Origin: an uncultured Flavobacteriales bacterium
Lineage (GTDB): Bacteria; Bacteroidota; Bacteroidia; Flavobacteriales_G; Salibacteraceae
Direction: 5' to 3'
Length of the DNA stretch: 60,547 nucleotides
Assembly (NCBI GenBank): GCA_937899835.1
Contig: CALCCE010000041.1
Coordinates: 1-60,547 of the forward strand
Below are positions 25,915 to 36,008 of the stretch, in pieces; position 1 is the first letter of the stretch, and every line of letters starts with the position of its first letter. A model generated the notes under the pieces. That model did no database searches and was not told the origin of the DNA. It saw only the letters and a list, made by a program, of their open reading frames with translations. The translations under genes were made by a program, and so were the position numbers.

Positions 25915-27858
25915 ATGGTAAAAGCCCCATTGTTGGTCATTCTTATTTTGTTGGCAACGGTAGTCTCGGCACAACCACCCTACCGTCTCTATTCAAAAGC
26001 TGATCGAGACAGCTGTTTAAACCGGTTGGAGCAACTTCCCAATGGTCCAGAAAAGCTTTACCTGTTGCAGGAATTGTCGCTCAACTTCAACCGCAACAAT
26101 CCTGAATTGTCGATGCGATTGGCGCGCGAAAGCCAGCTCTTAGCAACCGAGTTGGGCTCCACCATCCAACTTTCGGAAGCACATCGCCTGATGGGGTTGG
26201 TATATCAGCACTCAGGTAATTTTTCGGAGGCTTTGATCCAGATGCTGAAAAGCATGGAGGTTTCTCAAGCCTTGGAAAAGGTGGAACAACAAGCTCTGGC
26301 TAAGTATACGATTGCCAGGCTGTTTCACTACCTGGACCGCCAGGAGGAGCGGAAAAGCTATTTTAAAGAGGCGCAAAAACTCGCGTACCAATCGGGCGGT
26401 AATTTCATTATCGCCCGGATGAAAACCTATGAAGCAGGGCTCATTCAAAGCAGCCAAAACGTTGAAGCCTCTTTGCCATTATATGAAGAAGCCTTGCACT
26501 TGTATCGACTGGAAAAGTTGGACCGCTATGTAGCACTCACCTTAACCAGCCAGGGAAAGGTGTTCAGCAAGTTAAATCAGTTTGACAAAGCCTTTGAAAA
26601 CTTTCGGATGGCTCGAAACATCAACCAAGAAATTGACAACCCCAGTGGGATGGGTTATTCCGACCTCACCATGGCCAACCAAAGAATAGTGGCGCAGCAA
26701 CTCGATTCCGTTCCCTTTTTTCATCAGCGGGCACTGGATACTTTTCGGGAGTCGGAAAATATAAGGGGCATGGCTCATACCCTCATTGGAAAATGCAGGT
26801 ATTACATGGCTATTGGCAACACAGAGGCTGCTACGGCCAGTGCAGAGGCCTGCTCTTCTTATATTGAACGTTGGCCAACCGACCGGCAAACTCAACGCAT
26901 TTATCGATTTCTTAGCCGCCTTTTTGGCGAAGCCGGACTTCATGAACAAGCCTATCAGTATTCACTCAAACACATTGCCGCACGAGAAAAACTGATTGGA
27001 GATGAGATTGGGAAACAAGTGGCAGCAGTAGAACGAAAGCTTATCTACCAAGCCAAAAACGAAGAAATTATTCTGGCTGAACAAGCCAAACAAGAAGCTG
27101 AAATTGTTGCCCAAAAAGAACGCAAAGAAAAAAAACAATCGCTTTGGTTTTCGGCCTTCTTTCTACTGTTGATTTTGGTAGTGGCTTATGCTTATTTCCG
27201 TATTCGAAGGGTGAATGCATTGCTGGCAGAAAAAAACCAAATCATTGAAAAAGACCTGGAAGTACGAGGTAACCTACTCAGAGAATTGCACCACCGGGTA
27301 AAAAACAACCTACAAATCGTCGATAGTTTTTTTGGAATGCAAGAACGAAAGGTGGACGCACCTCAGGCACGCGAAGTCATCCGCGAAGGCAGGAACCGCC
27401 TGCGTTCCATGACCTTGCTGCACAGCGAATTGTATCACGAAGACAACCCCACCAGCATCCAACTACACCAATACCTCGCCAACTTGGGCAGCCACCTAAA
27501 AAAGACCTTCCTAGAACACCGACCTGAAATTCAGTTGAACATGCAACTGAACCCGATGGAAAAGGATGCTGACTTTGCCATCAACATTGGCTTGATCGTT
27601 AACGAACTGCTTACCAACGCTATCAAATATGCTTTTCCCAATGGCCAGGCGGGCCATATAAGCGTAGCCCTAAAATCGGATGCCAACGGGTTGTTGCTCA
27701 TCGTAAAAGACGATGGAATCGGCATCTCTGGTGACCCTTTGAAAGTGCATACCTCCGGGCTCATGCTGGTGCGCAACTTCAGCCGAAAAATTGGTGGGGA
27801 ACTGCGCATCAAAAACCAAAACGGTACTGAAATTCAGGTCCGCATTCCCATTGAATAG
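25915..27858 (+). CDS. TPR-containing sensor histidine kinase (HisKA_2 type)
   Basis: 647 residues. Signal peptide ~1-20; six to seven TPR-like repeats ~40-370; a charged coiled coil ~370-405; transmembrane helix ~408-428; then the HisKA_2 box LLRELHHRVKNNLQIV (His at ~460) and an HATPase with LIVNELLTNAIKYAFP, DDGIGI and GLMLVRNFSRKIGG. HisKA_2 kinases with H.RVKNN usually pair with unusual regulators; here the partner is a LytTR protein starting 18 bases downstream. The periplasmic TPR part is the likely sensor, ligand unknown. Confidence 0.9.
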   Translation: MVKAPLLVILILLATVVSAQPPYRLYSKADRDSCLNRLEQLPNGPEKLYLLQELSLNFNRNNPELSMRLARESQLLATELGSTIQLSEAHRLMGLVYQHSGNFSEALIQMLKSMEVSQALEKVEQQALAKYTIARLFHYLDRQEERKSYFKEAQKLAYQSGGNFIIARMKTYEAGLIQSSQNVEASLPLYEEALHLYRLEKLDRYVALTLTSQGKVFSKLNQFDKAFENFRMARNINQEIDNPSGMGYSDLTMANQRIVAQQLDSVPFFHQRALDTFRESENIRGMAHTLIGKCRYYMAIGNTEAATASAEACSSYIERWPTDRQTQRIYRFLSRLFGEAGLHEQAYQYSLKHIAAREKLIGDEIGKQVAAVERKLIYQAKNEEIILAEQAKQEAEIVAQKERKEKKQSLWFSAFFLLLILVVAYAYFRIRRVNALLAEKNQIIEKDLEVRGNLLRELHHRVKNNLQIVDSFFGMQERKVDAPQAREVIREGRNRLRSMTLLHSELYHEDNPTSIQLHQYLANLGSHLKKTFLEHRPEIQLNMQLNPMEKDADFAINIGLIVNELLTNAIKYAFPNGQAGHISVALKSDANGLLLIVKDDGIGISGDPLKVHTSGLMLVRNFSRKIGGELRIKNQNGTEIQVRIPIE

Positions 27859-27876
27859 CTCCCATCTTGTTACCCT

Positions 27877-28617
27877 ATGACTGACCCATTGAAAATCCTG
27901 ATTGTAGAAGATGAACCCGTTATTGCCCACGAAATCGGTCTGTGCCTGAGCGAAATGAACCACCAGGTATGCCCCGAGGTGGCCATGAGAGGGAAAGAAG
28001 CCTTAGCGTTTGCCACTCAATGTAAACCCGATCTGGTGTTGCTCGACATTAGTTTAGATGGTCCGATGGATGGCATCGAAGTAGGCCAACAGCTACAGCA
28101 GCAATTCAAAATTCCTTTTATCTATTTGACCGCCTATGCAGACAAACTCACCCTTAACCGGGCCAAGGTTACTTTGCCTGCCGCCTATCTGGTAAAGCCC
28201 TTTACCAAGGAAGAATTGCAGGCCGCCCTTGAAGTGGCCCAATACAAACTGCAGCATGAGGAAAAACCCGCTAAAGACAATTCCTCCTCCAAAGCTACCC
28301 CATTGAAGGATGAGCTGTTTGTGAAAGACCGTGACAGCTACATCCGCATCAAGGTTCAAGACATCCTCTGGGTGAAAGGCTTAGACAACTACATTGTGCT
28401 CCACCTGCGCGATGGAAAGCAAATCATTCACAGTTCGCTCAAAAAAATGGAGGAACGCCTGGCCTCCCAGGGCTTTTTAAGGATACACAAGAGCTACATC
28501 ATCAACCTGTCGGAAGTGAGCTCCATTTGCCGTAGCGATGTACAATTGGGCAACGTAGAAATTCCGATTGGTAAAACCTACCGCACATCGCTCATGAAAC
28601 GGATTGATTGGATGTAG
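27877..28617 (+). CDS. LytTR-type response regulator
   Basis: 246 residues. Receiver domain with E11/D12, phospho-acceptor D57 in LVLLDISLDG, the Thr in IYLTAYA and the Lys in YLVKPFTKEE. A Ser/Lys-rich hinge (~125-145) is followed by a LytTR DNA-binding domain (~145-246) with DSYIRIKVQDILWVKGLDNY and FLRIHKSYIIN. LytTR domains bind direct repeats upstream of target genes. The next gene begins 72 bases downstream, behind a pair of GTTAAAAT direct repeats (28658-28665 and 28669-28676), 11 bases apart, which is a spacing typical of regulator half-sites. Confidence 0.92.
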   Translation: MTDPLKILIVEDEPVIAHEIGLCLSEMNHQVCPEVAMRGKEALAFATQCKPDLVLLDISLDGPMDGIEVGQQLQQQFKIPFIYLTAYADKLTLNRAKVTLPAAYLVKPFTKEELQAALEVAQYKLQHEEKPAKDNSSSKATPLKDELFVKDRDSYIRIKVQDILWVKGLDNYIVLHLRDGKQIIHSSLKKMEERLASQGFLRIHKSYIINLSEVSSICRSDVQLGNVEIPIGKTYRTSLMKRIDWM

Positions 28618-28689
28618 GTGGCTCACCAGGGCAAGGAGTATTTGTGGCCCGGAATTTGTTAAAATTCTGTTAAAATACGTCCATCGCCT

Positions 28690-30060
28690 ATGCCTAACTG
28701 CCTCTCCCCTCGCACATTAAATTATTTCATTTTTGGCCTTCTTCTGTTCGTTGGCCACTCGTTTAATGCCTCGGCTGGGGAGAAGAATATTGTATTTCAA
28801 GGCAGGGTGGTCAACCATGAAACCAGCCAACTGCTGCCAGATGCCCACCTCTCCATCAGCACTGCCGATGGCTCCATCCTGAACAAAACCACTACCAACC
28901 GCAATGGGTATTTTAGGATGGTCATCCGACTTGACCCCAAGGCGCATACTGAACTCATCCTGGTCACCACCTATATTGGATTCACAGCAAAGAAGACCCT
29001 TCTTTCACCGCGCAAACCGCGCCCCATAGAAATCCGCTTAACACCGGAACCCGTTGAATTGCAAGAGGTAGAAGTATGGGCATCGCCAGAGGGCGTTTAT
29101 GGAACGGCGAATTATTACCTCATCGACTTTGAGCTGCACCAGGGCCATTTGTTTGTGCTGGCGCATGCCAGATTAGCCAAAGAACCGCTCTTGCTGGTGA
29201 TGGTCCGCAACGATCAGCTCATGTATACCCATCGGGTGCAAGGAAAACCACAAACCATTATCGAAGATTGTACCGGGCGCCTTATGGTATTCACGACCAC
29301 CCACTGTTTTGAGGTGTTGCTGGATACCCATACCGTAGTTCTGGAAAAGCGAGACTACAACGTAGAAGGTTGGGTAAGTGCGAATTGCGATGCCTTTAAT
29401 GGGGAAAGCTTCCTTTTCCGGGTTGACTCACACTACAACTACCACCAAGAATTTTTTAGCCTTGACACCAACTTCAGGACCCAAGACCTGCGCACCGTTT
29501 GGGATGCACAGCGCAACCGACAACAGGAAGACGAAGCCGATTTTTTAGCGGCTGGAAACTACCGGATGGACCACCCAAGAGATTATGAACCCCCGATTGG
29601 GCTCCAAGTGATCGATCCTTTGGAACAACACCTGCTCAACAGAAAGCGTCAACAGGAATCACGCTTTGGACAGCAAATCATGCTTTCCCCGATTTTCAGT
29701 CAGATGTTTTATGTCGGCGATACCATCTTCTTCTTCAACCATGTGAACCACTACATGGAAGCCCTGACCCAGGATGGGGTTTCGCTTTGGAAAAAGAATA
29801 CCCAATACGCGAAAAGGATTGCCTGGGGAAAATTTCTGGTGCAGGATCCGATTTCAAACCAACTGTATACGTTCATGTCTGGACTTAACCCACTGAAAGT
29901 TTACCGTATTGATCAAAAGACGGGCAAAACCCACCTTAGCATGACCTCCAAAAGAAGCTTTGCCGAAAAGATCAGGGTATATGATGGGGAAGTCTTTTTC
30001 CTCTATCGCAATGCAGCCAACCCGTTGAAAACCCGACTTGGACGCCAATTCATTCAATAA
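28690..30060 (+). CDS. Carboxypeptidase-regulatory-like domain protein, exported
   Basis: 456 residues with an N-terminal signal (~10-30). Residues ~34-118 form a carboxypeptidase D regulatory-like domain (FQGRVVNHETSQLLPDAHLSI; GYFRMVI), the same module that precedes SusC plugs. Here it is followed by ELQEVEVWA, as in TonB-dependent receptors. Instead of a plug and barrel, ~330 residues of beta-rich sequence follow, with repeated short motifs (YNYHQEFFSL, YVGDTIFFF, IRVYDGEVFFLY) compatible with a propeller. No such exact architecture comes to mind. It lies directly behind the TPR kinase/LytTR pair and ends at a strong terminator. Confidence 0.75.
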   Translation: MPNCLSPRTLNYFIFGLLLFVGHSFNASAGEKNIVFQGRVVNHETSQLLPDAHLSISTADGSILNKTTTNRNGYFRMVIRLDPKAHTELILVTTYIGFTAKKTLLSPRKPRPIEIRLTPEPVELQEVEVWASPEGVYGTANYYLIDFELHQGHLFVLAHARLAKEPLLLVMVRNDQLMYTHRVQGKPQTIIEDCTGRLMVFTTTHCFEVLLDTHTVVLEKRDYNVEGWVSANCDAFNGESFLFRVDSHYNYHQEFFSLDTNFRTQDLRTVWDAQRNRQQEDEADFLAAGNYRMDHPRDYEPPIGLQVIDPLEQHLLNRKRQQESRFGQQIMLSPIFSQMFYVGDTIFFFNHVNHYMEALTQDGVSLWKKNTQYAKRIAWGKFLVQDPISNQLYTFMSGLNPLKVYRIDQKTGKTHLSMTSKRSFAEKIRVYDGEVFFLYRNAANPLKTRLGRQFIQ

Positions 30061-30085
30061 CCCCAACTACACCCCCACCAAAAGC

Positions 30086-30116
30086 AAAAGCGCTGCTCCC
30101 GTGGAGCAGCGCTTTT
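30086..30116. terminator. Bidirectional terminator
   Basis: A perfect 14-bp stem, AAAAGCGCTGCTCC (30086-30099) with its complement at 30103-30116, surrounds a 3-base loop. It separates two convergent genes. Confidence 0.9.
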
Positions 30117-30168
30117 GGTTCGTGCTTCATTCCAATCATGGAAGTGACGCTCGGCAAGAGGAGATACA

Positions 30169-31881
30169 TCAATTCACAACGACCACTTTCTGTGGCTGGA
30201 AGGATTGATCATCAGCGGTTACAAAGTACACGCCGGTAGGCATATCGCCAGGCAATTCCAACGTAAGCTGTTGGGCATTGGTGGTAGGTACCTGGAGAAT
30301 CACTTTGCCCATCATGTCAATTACGTTGATGGTATTAATGGTAGATTCCGGTGACAACTCTACGGTTAGGTAGCTGCCTTTGGATACAGGATTAGGATAG
30401 ATTTTAACCGTGGTAGCAGGAGCGGCAGTAGTGTTGCCCTCATCTACAGCCAAACGCTCTTTTCCTTTGACTGGATCAATCGGATCCCAGATGATGCCAC
30501 AACGTACCCGTACGCGTCTTGAGAAGGTTTTCACACAGCAGAGCTTGGGATTGCACGGAGGATGATAAATCACGGTAACTGTAATGGTGTAATTTCCAGA
30601 AGTACCGTAATCGTGCCATCCACCAAAATTGGGCGCATTTCCGTTAGAGAAACTGCCATCGCCCCAGTTCCAGATAACCGAAGTAGGCGTCAACAGGGTG
30701 TTCAGGTTCAAGGTAGTCGCTACGCAGCATCCTCCAATGGTACAGAACGTATTGGTGGTGGAAGTGAAAGTAGGATCAGGAATGGACTTACAATCATCTC
30801 CCACGGTAATTGTCTTGCAAACGGTATCGTGGCAGCAAGTGGAGAGGTCAGGGAACACCTGATACACCATGCACACGGTGTAAGTACCTGGATTCGCATA
30901 AGTATGGGTTGCCGTTCCGCCGATTGCGGTAAGCGTATTCGGTGTATTGTCGCCCCAAATCCAGGTTACTGGCATCGTGACTACCCCGGCTGGATTGTTA
31001 GAAACATCGGTTACCTCTACCTCCAAACACCCCGTTAGGAAGTCGAAATCCGTATCCCAATCGATGGCCTCACAGCAAGACTCGTCAATGGTTACATTGA
31101 TGTTGAAACTTGCGCTGCAACAAACGGCATTGGCTAAACTTACCGTACAAGTATACTGGCCATTGTTTGCGGCTGAAGGATTGTTGATAACTGGGTTTTG
31201 CTGGGTTGACGTAAATCCATTCGGCCCAGTCCACTCATAGGTAAAGTTACCTGCGGTTTGAGCAGAAAGTTGCAAAACCTGGTTTTCGCAATCGCTATCG
31301 AAACCTAAATTGACAAATGGAAACTGAACCGGCTGGGTAGTGACGTTTCCAATGAACCAGCGAGGGGTGCTACTTCCACCTACCTCATTTACCTGTACTC
31401 CGATCACATTAGCGCCACAGTTCAACAGGTTGGTAATATTGACATTCGCCAAGGTAGCTTGCCAGTTGGCAGTTGGGTTTCCAGGTACATTTACCTGAGT
31501 ACCGTTCACAAAAAGTGTGAGTCGATCATCGGCAGTACCGGTAAAAAAGTATTGCTGACAGCCGTTGATGTTGTTGATATTCAAACAAAGACGGAAGAAC
31601 TGCACCTCGAATCCGTTGAACGGAGAGTTGGGATTATAAATGTAGTTGTTGGCCGTACTTCCCGGATAATTAGGCCCGGTAAAGGTTTGTTGCCAGGCAT
31701 TGGGTGTGCCTAAACCAGGGTTTACAAAACCACCAACATTACAGTTAGTGTTCCATCCGGCGGGCGCATTACCGGTAGTACCGCCCCAAACCTGCCAAGG
31801 ACCATTGGTAGTAGTAAGTTGCGCAAAAGCAGCAGAAAAGCTGAAAAGGCAACACCACAATAAGAGTGAAAACTTTTTCAT
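30169..31881 (-). CDS. T9SS-secreted multidomain protein with PKD and Ig-like repeats
   Basis: 570 residues. Signal peptide ~1-21 (AAFAQ). Residues ~22-195 form a beta-rich domain rich in Asn. An Ig-like segment (FTYEWTGPNGFTST, ~213-226) and two PKD-like domains follow (WIWGDNTPN...HTYANPGTYTVCM; VIWNWGDGS...GTSGNYTITVTV), with many paired cysteines (CC). The C-terminal ~75 residues are a T9SS sorting domain (VKIYPNPVSKGSYLTVEL; GVYFVTADD). It should be exported to the cell surface and may act in adhesion or matrix formation, as related proteins do. It is transcribed alone towards the shared terminator. Confidence 0.87.
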   Translation of the reverse strand: MKKFSLLLWCCLFSFSAAFAQLTTTNGPWQVWGGTTGNAPAGWNTNCNVGGFVNPGLGTPNAWQQTFTGPNYPGSTANNYIYNPNSPFNGFEVQFFRLCLNINNINGCQQYFFTGTADDRLTLFVNGTQVNVPGNPTANWQATLANVNITNLLNCGANVIGVQVNEVGGSSTPRWFIGNVTTQPVQFPFVNLGFDSDCENQVLQLSAQTAGNFTYEWTGPNGFTSTQQNPVINNPSAANNGQYTCTVSLANAVCCSASFNINVTIDESCCEAIDWDTDFDFLTGCLEVEVTDVSNNPAGVVTMPVTWIWGDNTPNTLTAIGGTATHTYANPGTYTVCMVYQVFPDLSTCCHDTVCKTITVGDDCKSIPDPTFTSTTNTFCTIGGCCVATTLNLNTLLTPTSVIWNWGDGSFSNGNAPNFGGWHDYGTSGNYTITVTVIYHPPCNPKLCCVKTFSRRVRVRCGIIWDPIDPVKGKERLAVDEGNTTAAPATTVKIYPNPVSKGSYLTVELSPESTINTINVIDMMGKVILQVPTTNAQQLTLELPGDMPTGVYFVTADDQSFQPQKVVVVN

Positions 31882-32079
31882 AAGGATGTGTAGATGAGGA
31901 TAAGTGGGTGCCTACTCTATCAGGGCTTTTCGGCTTCCGCCCTTGGTTGCATACCAATGATAGAAGCCTTAGCAGGCAATTCCGAATCTTACCCATCGGG
32001 ATTTGACGAACGTAGGGTTTTGTTTAACCATCGTTGCCAAATGGTACTTTCCTCAGTACCTCTTAGGGTCCCAATACAC

Positions 32080-32850
32080 TTAGAAGCTTTTTTTGAGCCG
32101 CTTAAGCAAAAGTGGCATTTTCCGCACCGAAAGGGGAATTTGGAGGTTGTTGGCCAAGGTGACCAGTCGTTCGGCCCCTGAGTTGATGTTCCGCACATGA
32201 TTGATGTTCACAATGTGCGATTTGTGTACCCGAAAGAAAATCGTTTCCGGCAGCCACTGCTCATAATATACCAAACTGCGCGAAGCCAGGTATTCACTCA
32301 TGTCGGACAACCGAAAAAATACATAGTTGCCATTGGCGCTGATGGCAGAAATTTCATCAAACCGCAATACCCGGTGGTGGTTCATCCCTGGCACTACCAA
32401 ACGATCGGGGTCTTCTTTTTTGGCAATTTGCTCGAATACTTCCGATTGCACCGCATCGTAACGCAAAGATTCTGCGACTTTCTTCACCCCGGCAATCAAA
32501 TCGTCAGGGTCTACTGGCTTTAATAAATAGTCAATGGCCAGGTACTTAAAAGCCTTCACCGCATAATTGTCGTAACCGGTTACAAATATGACCTTGAACC
32601 CACCCTGCTTATTATTGGCAAACTGGTTGAGCAATTCAAAGCCATTGCCATCTCGTAGCTCAATGTCCAGAAAAACCAAATCTGGTTGGGTTGACTCCAA
32701 CAGCTGATGCCCCTGGCTTAGCCCGTCAGCCTGACCTATCACATTTACCAAAGGGCAAAACGATTCCAACAAAAGGGACAACGCATCGCGGCTATCCCGC
32801 TCATCGTCGATAATAACGGCTTTCACCGGGTGGTTTGAAAAGTTCTCCAA
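32080..32850 (-). CDS. LytTR-type response regulator (partner of propeller kinase 1)
   Basis: 256 residues. Receiver with D15/D16, D62 in LVFLDIELRDG, the Thr in IFVTGYD and the Lys in YLLKPVDPDD. LytTR domain at ~150-256 (VPGMNHHRVLRFDEISAISANGN; FFRVHKSHIVNINHV). Its start overlaps the kinase gene by 28 bases, so translation is coupled. The regulator lacks an output other than DNA binding. Targets may include the divergent or neighbouring secreted-protein genes, but no binding site can be assigned from sequence. Confidence 0.93.
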   Translation of the reverse strand: MENFSNHPVKAVIIDDERDSRDALSLLLESFCPLVNVIGQADGLSQGHQLLESTQPDLVFLDIELRDGNGFELLNQFANNKQGGFKVIFVTGYDNYAVKAFKYLAIDYLLKPVDPDDLIAGVKKVAESLRYDAVQSEVFEQIAKKEDPDRLVVPGMNHHRVLRFDEISAISANGNYVFFRLSDMSEYLASRSLVYYEQWLPETIFFRVHKSHIVNINHVRNINSGAERLVTLANNLQIPLSVRKMPLLLKRLKKSF

Positions 32851-35792
32851 GGCAGTTCAAATTTTGCTAATGTACCGGAAGCCACACCGTTGGGTGTCCG
32901 GTTTTGAATGGTGAATTGGGCACTGGATTGGGTTCGCAGGTTCATAATTTCGATGCGTTCTTTCACAATGCCCAACCCGAAAGAAGGGTGTTTGCGGTCG
33001 GACACTTTCGAAGACGCGAGGTGAAGCCCCCGACCGTTGTCGAGGATGGTTACCAGCAACTGATTTTTGGTATTGTTCAACACTTCGAAACGCACTTGAA
33101 TCTCGCCTCCCGACTGCATGTCTCTAAACGCGTGCTTCACGCAATTTTCTAGCACTGGCTGCAGCAAAAGCGCGGGTACTGCTACTCCTTCTGGTTCCAG
33201 CGCTTCGTCTACTTCAATGTGGTAGTCGAACAAATCCTGAAACCTGGTTTTTTCAATTTCGAGGTAGTTTCGGATGAAGGCCAGTTCGTCGGCCAGTGAA
33301 ATTAGTTCAGTACTCGAATACTCCAAGGTTTTACGCATCAGCAACGAAAAGCGCGACAGGTATTTGATGGATCGGAGGGTGTCTTTTTTCAGAATGTATT
33401 TCTGAACTGAGGTCAGTGCATTGAAGATGAAATGGGGGTTCATTTGGTTGCGGAGCAACGATAGTTCAGCTTGTTTCACCCGAATTTCCGCATCTCGCAG
33501 CTGGCGGTTGTATTGAATTTTACTTCGGATGCGTTGGATGCGAATCCAAAAGAAATAGTAAAGTACCGCTCCCAGTGTCAGCAATACGCTAACTCGAAAC
33601 CACCAGGTATCTATCATTTGCGGGTGGATGGAAAAAGGAAAGCTGAGGGTACTGGAATACACTCCGTTTTTATTCACTGCTTTTAGCTCCAAGCGGAAAT
33701 CACCCGCCGGCAGACTGCTCAGCCAAACGCTGCGGTCGTTGGTTTCCCGCCAAGGTCCGGGCTGCTCGTCTCGCCATAAGCGATAAGCATAAAAGGGACT
33801 CGTAACGGGTTTCAATTGGCTGATGCCAAGAAAAGAAAAGGTTAAGGTATTTTGATCGTAAGGCAAGGTCGTCCCTGGTGTCACCCATTCGCCAGCCCCT
33901 TGTCGAACGGAGACCAGGTGTAATTTGGGAGCAGCAAAAGAAGTGCGCAGATTTTGTGGTAAGCAACTAAACAAACCTGATTCAGTTATTCCCCAAAGAC
34001 GACCATTTCGAAAAGTAAGTTGCTTGATGTAGGAAGATGGAAGACCATCTGCCGGCGAATAGTTGGTGATTTGGGTCAACATGGACCCGTCTCGGTTCCT
34101 TAGCAAACGAAGCTTGGAAAGGCCATTGTTTCCCCCAGACCAAACCACAGAGTCACCTTGCATACATACCGAGTTGATGGTATTGCCAGCAAGGCCTTTT
34201 TGTTGGTCAATACGCTCTATTCGTCCGTTGCGAAGCCACAACAAGCCATGTCCTAAAGTACCCAGCCACAGCTCGCTGTTGGGCCGCACTGCCATGCTTC
34301 GAATGGAGACAGCTGGCAATCCCAACACGGCATTCATCTCTTCCAGTGTGGATAGATCATAATCTTTGATGCGGAAAAGCGAACGGTGGGAAGCTAACCA
34401 AATCGTTCCATCGGGCGCTTCGACCATTGAAAACACCCGGTTGGGCAAGCGGCAAGATTGCTGCTCTAAAAAGCGGCCACCTTTCGTAAGACGGCCTATT
34501 TTCACATTTTTGAGGGAAAATCGCAAATAGCGACCATCCATAAGCGCCAATCCAAACTCCATCGTACTGGTAGCGATAGGAGAAGCTTTGACAATGGATT
34601 CCACTTTTCCGTTGGCCTCGAACACCCGAACCATGCAATTGCTCGTTACCGTATCTCCACTGGTAGTCAGTTGACTAATCACAGGACGTGGACCAAATTT
34701 ACGCTGGCTAATTTCTCCCCTTTGGTGAACCATCTTTCCTGCGCTATCAATAACCAAAAGCCGATTCTCGTTGGTACCAAGCACCATGTAGTTGCCGAAA
34801 CCCGCGACTGATTCGAGGTCTTCTTCTTCTTGCAATTGCGCTTGCAACTTGGGATATAGTTGAACCTCCGTTAACGAGTTAATTTTAATTACCCCACGTT
34901 TCTCCACGCCCAACCAAAGGTTACCTTCTATGTCAGGTGTAATCCAGGTGATTCGGTTACGGGGAAACCAATGGTCTAATACTTCCCAGGTTTTTGGATC
35001 GAGTACGTGCAAACCATCCAAATGTGCTACGTAGAGCCGGTTATGGTGCATCCGCACATCTTGTATCGTAAGGCTGCACCGAAATACTTCGCGGCATTCT
35101 TGACGCAACAGGTCGATCAGCAACAAACGTCCTTCAATGGAAATCAGGAACCGCTTCTGCGAAAGCTGATGCGTACGCCTCACCAGGTGCCAATACCCTT
35201 TTGGAGTGCGGTATTGCAAAATAATTTCGTTGCCACTCCGTCGAAGACGAATGTTCAGTGAATCAATCGCATAGGTTTCTGTGAAAAAATCATTGGCCGG
35301 GAATGGCTTTAACATCGTGCTGTCAAAGCGGTTGGCTTGAAAAAAGGTATCGGAGCGAAATCCAGGAATCAGGTAGACCCATTCTTCCTCAAACGCTACG
35401 TGTGCTACCCACTGATTATTCATGTTTGGCTGTAGCGTCTCATTGTGCCAAAACGGCTCAAATTTTTGTTTGGAAGCCTTCCAAATGGCCAGAGAACCGT
35501 CATAACACTGCATCCAGAGGTTTTGATCGGGGTCAGTAAAAATGCCAAAAATGGTGTGGTGGGTTAATCCATCAGAGGTTGTAAAATTTTCAAATTCATA
35601 GCCGTTGTATCGACTTACACCACGATCGGTGCATATCCATAGGTAAGATTGGGCATCCCGGTAAACGCAGTACACATCAGGGCTGGGTAACCCTTCTCGG
35701 GTTGTAAATACTTCGTGTGGAATTTCGGTAGCCCACGTACTTTGATTCCAAAGTACCAAGCTCAAAAACAAAACCAGCGCTTTCATCCCCAT
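32823..35792 (-). CDS. Two-component beta-propeller sensor kinase 1
   Basis: 989 residues. Signal peptide ~1-21; a periplasmic region of repeated Reg_prop blades (~25-640; for example VYCVYRDAQSYLWICTDRGV, then GLSKLRLLR and LWGITESGLF); a Y_Y_Y Ig-like domain (~650-725); one transmembrane helix (~727-750); a coiled coil; and a His_kinase (LytS-type) domain with QMNPHFIFNALTSV (His at ~786) and an HATPase with VLENCVKHAFRD and DNGRGLHL. This is the reader half of a typical Bacteroidota surface-nutrient or surface-polymer sensor, but unlike hybrid kinases it keeps its LytTR regulator as a separate, overlapping gene. The ligand is unknown. Confidence 0.94.
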   Translation of the reverse strand: MGMKALVLFLSLVLWNQSTWATEIPHEVFTTREGLPSPDVYCVYRDAQSYLWICTDRGVSRYNGYEFENFTTSDGLTHHTIFGIFTDPDQNLWMQCYDGSLAIWKASKQKFEPFWHNETLQPNMNNQWVAHVAFEEEWVYLIPGFRSDTFFQANRFDSTMLKPFPANDFFTETYAIDSLNIRLRRSGNEIILQYRTPKGYWHLVRRTHQLSQKRFLISIEGRLLLIDLLRQECREVFRCSLTIQDVRMHHNRLYVAHLDGLHVLDPKTWEVLDHWFPRNRITWITPDIEGNLWLGVEKRGVIKINSLTEVQLYPKLQAQLQEEEDLESVAGFGNYMVLGTNENRLLVIDSAGKMVHQRGEISQRKFGPRPVISQLTTSGDTVTSNCMVRVFEANGKVESIVKASPIATSTMEFGLALMDGRYLRFSLKNVKIGRLTKGGRFLEQQSCRLPNRVFSMVEAPDGTIWLASHRSLFRIKDYDLSTLEEMNAVLGLPAVSIRSMAVRPNSELWLGTLGHGLLWLRNGRIERIDQQKGLAGNTINSVCMQGDSVVWSGGNNGLSKLRLLRNRDGSMLTQITNYSPADGLPSSYIKQLTFRNGRLWGITESGLFSCLPQNLRTSFAAPKLHLVSVRQGAGEWVTPGTTLPYDQNTLTFSFLGISQLKPVTSPFYAYRLWRDEQPGPWRETNDRSVWLSSLPAGDFRLELKAVNKNGVYSSTLSFPFSIHPQMIDTWWFRVSVLLTLGAVLYYFFWIRIQRIRSKIQYNRQLRDAEIRVKQAELSLLRNQMNPHFIFNALTSVQKYILKKDTLRSIKYLSRFSLLMRKTLEYSSTELISLADELAFIRNYLEIEKTRFQDLFDYHIEVDEALEPEGVAVPALLLQPVLENCVKHAFRDMQSGGEIQVRFEVLNNTKNQLLVTILDNGRGLHLASSKVSDRKHPSFGLGIVKERIEIMNLRTQSSAQFTIQNRTPNGVASGTLAKFELPWRTFQTTR

Positions 35793-36008
35793 AAATCACT
35801 CACTTACCTTTCTCAAACCGAAAGGACATCAAGCATGCAACCTGGGGACAGGTAGGAAAGGATTAGCGAAACGAGTTTGCTTTTCCTAAGGAGCAAGATA
35901 GCAATTGCCAGATCAAAACAAAAGACCTGAGTGCGGTTGTGCCCCCTTTCAGGTGGACAAAATTATTTACTAACTTTAGAATACTTCTTATAGGAACTGA
36001 TTATCAAC

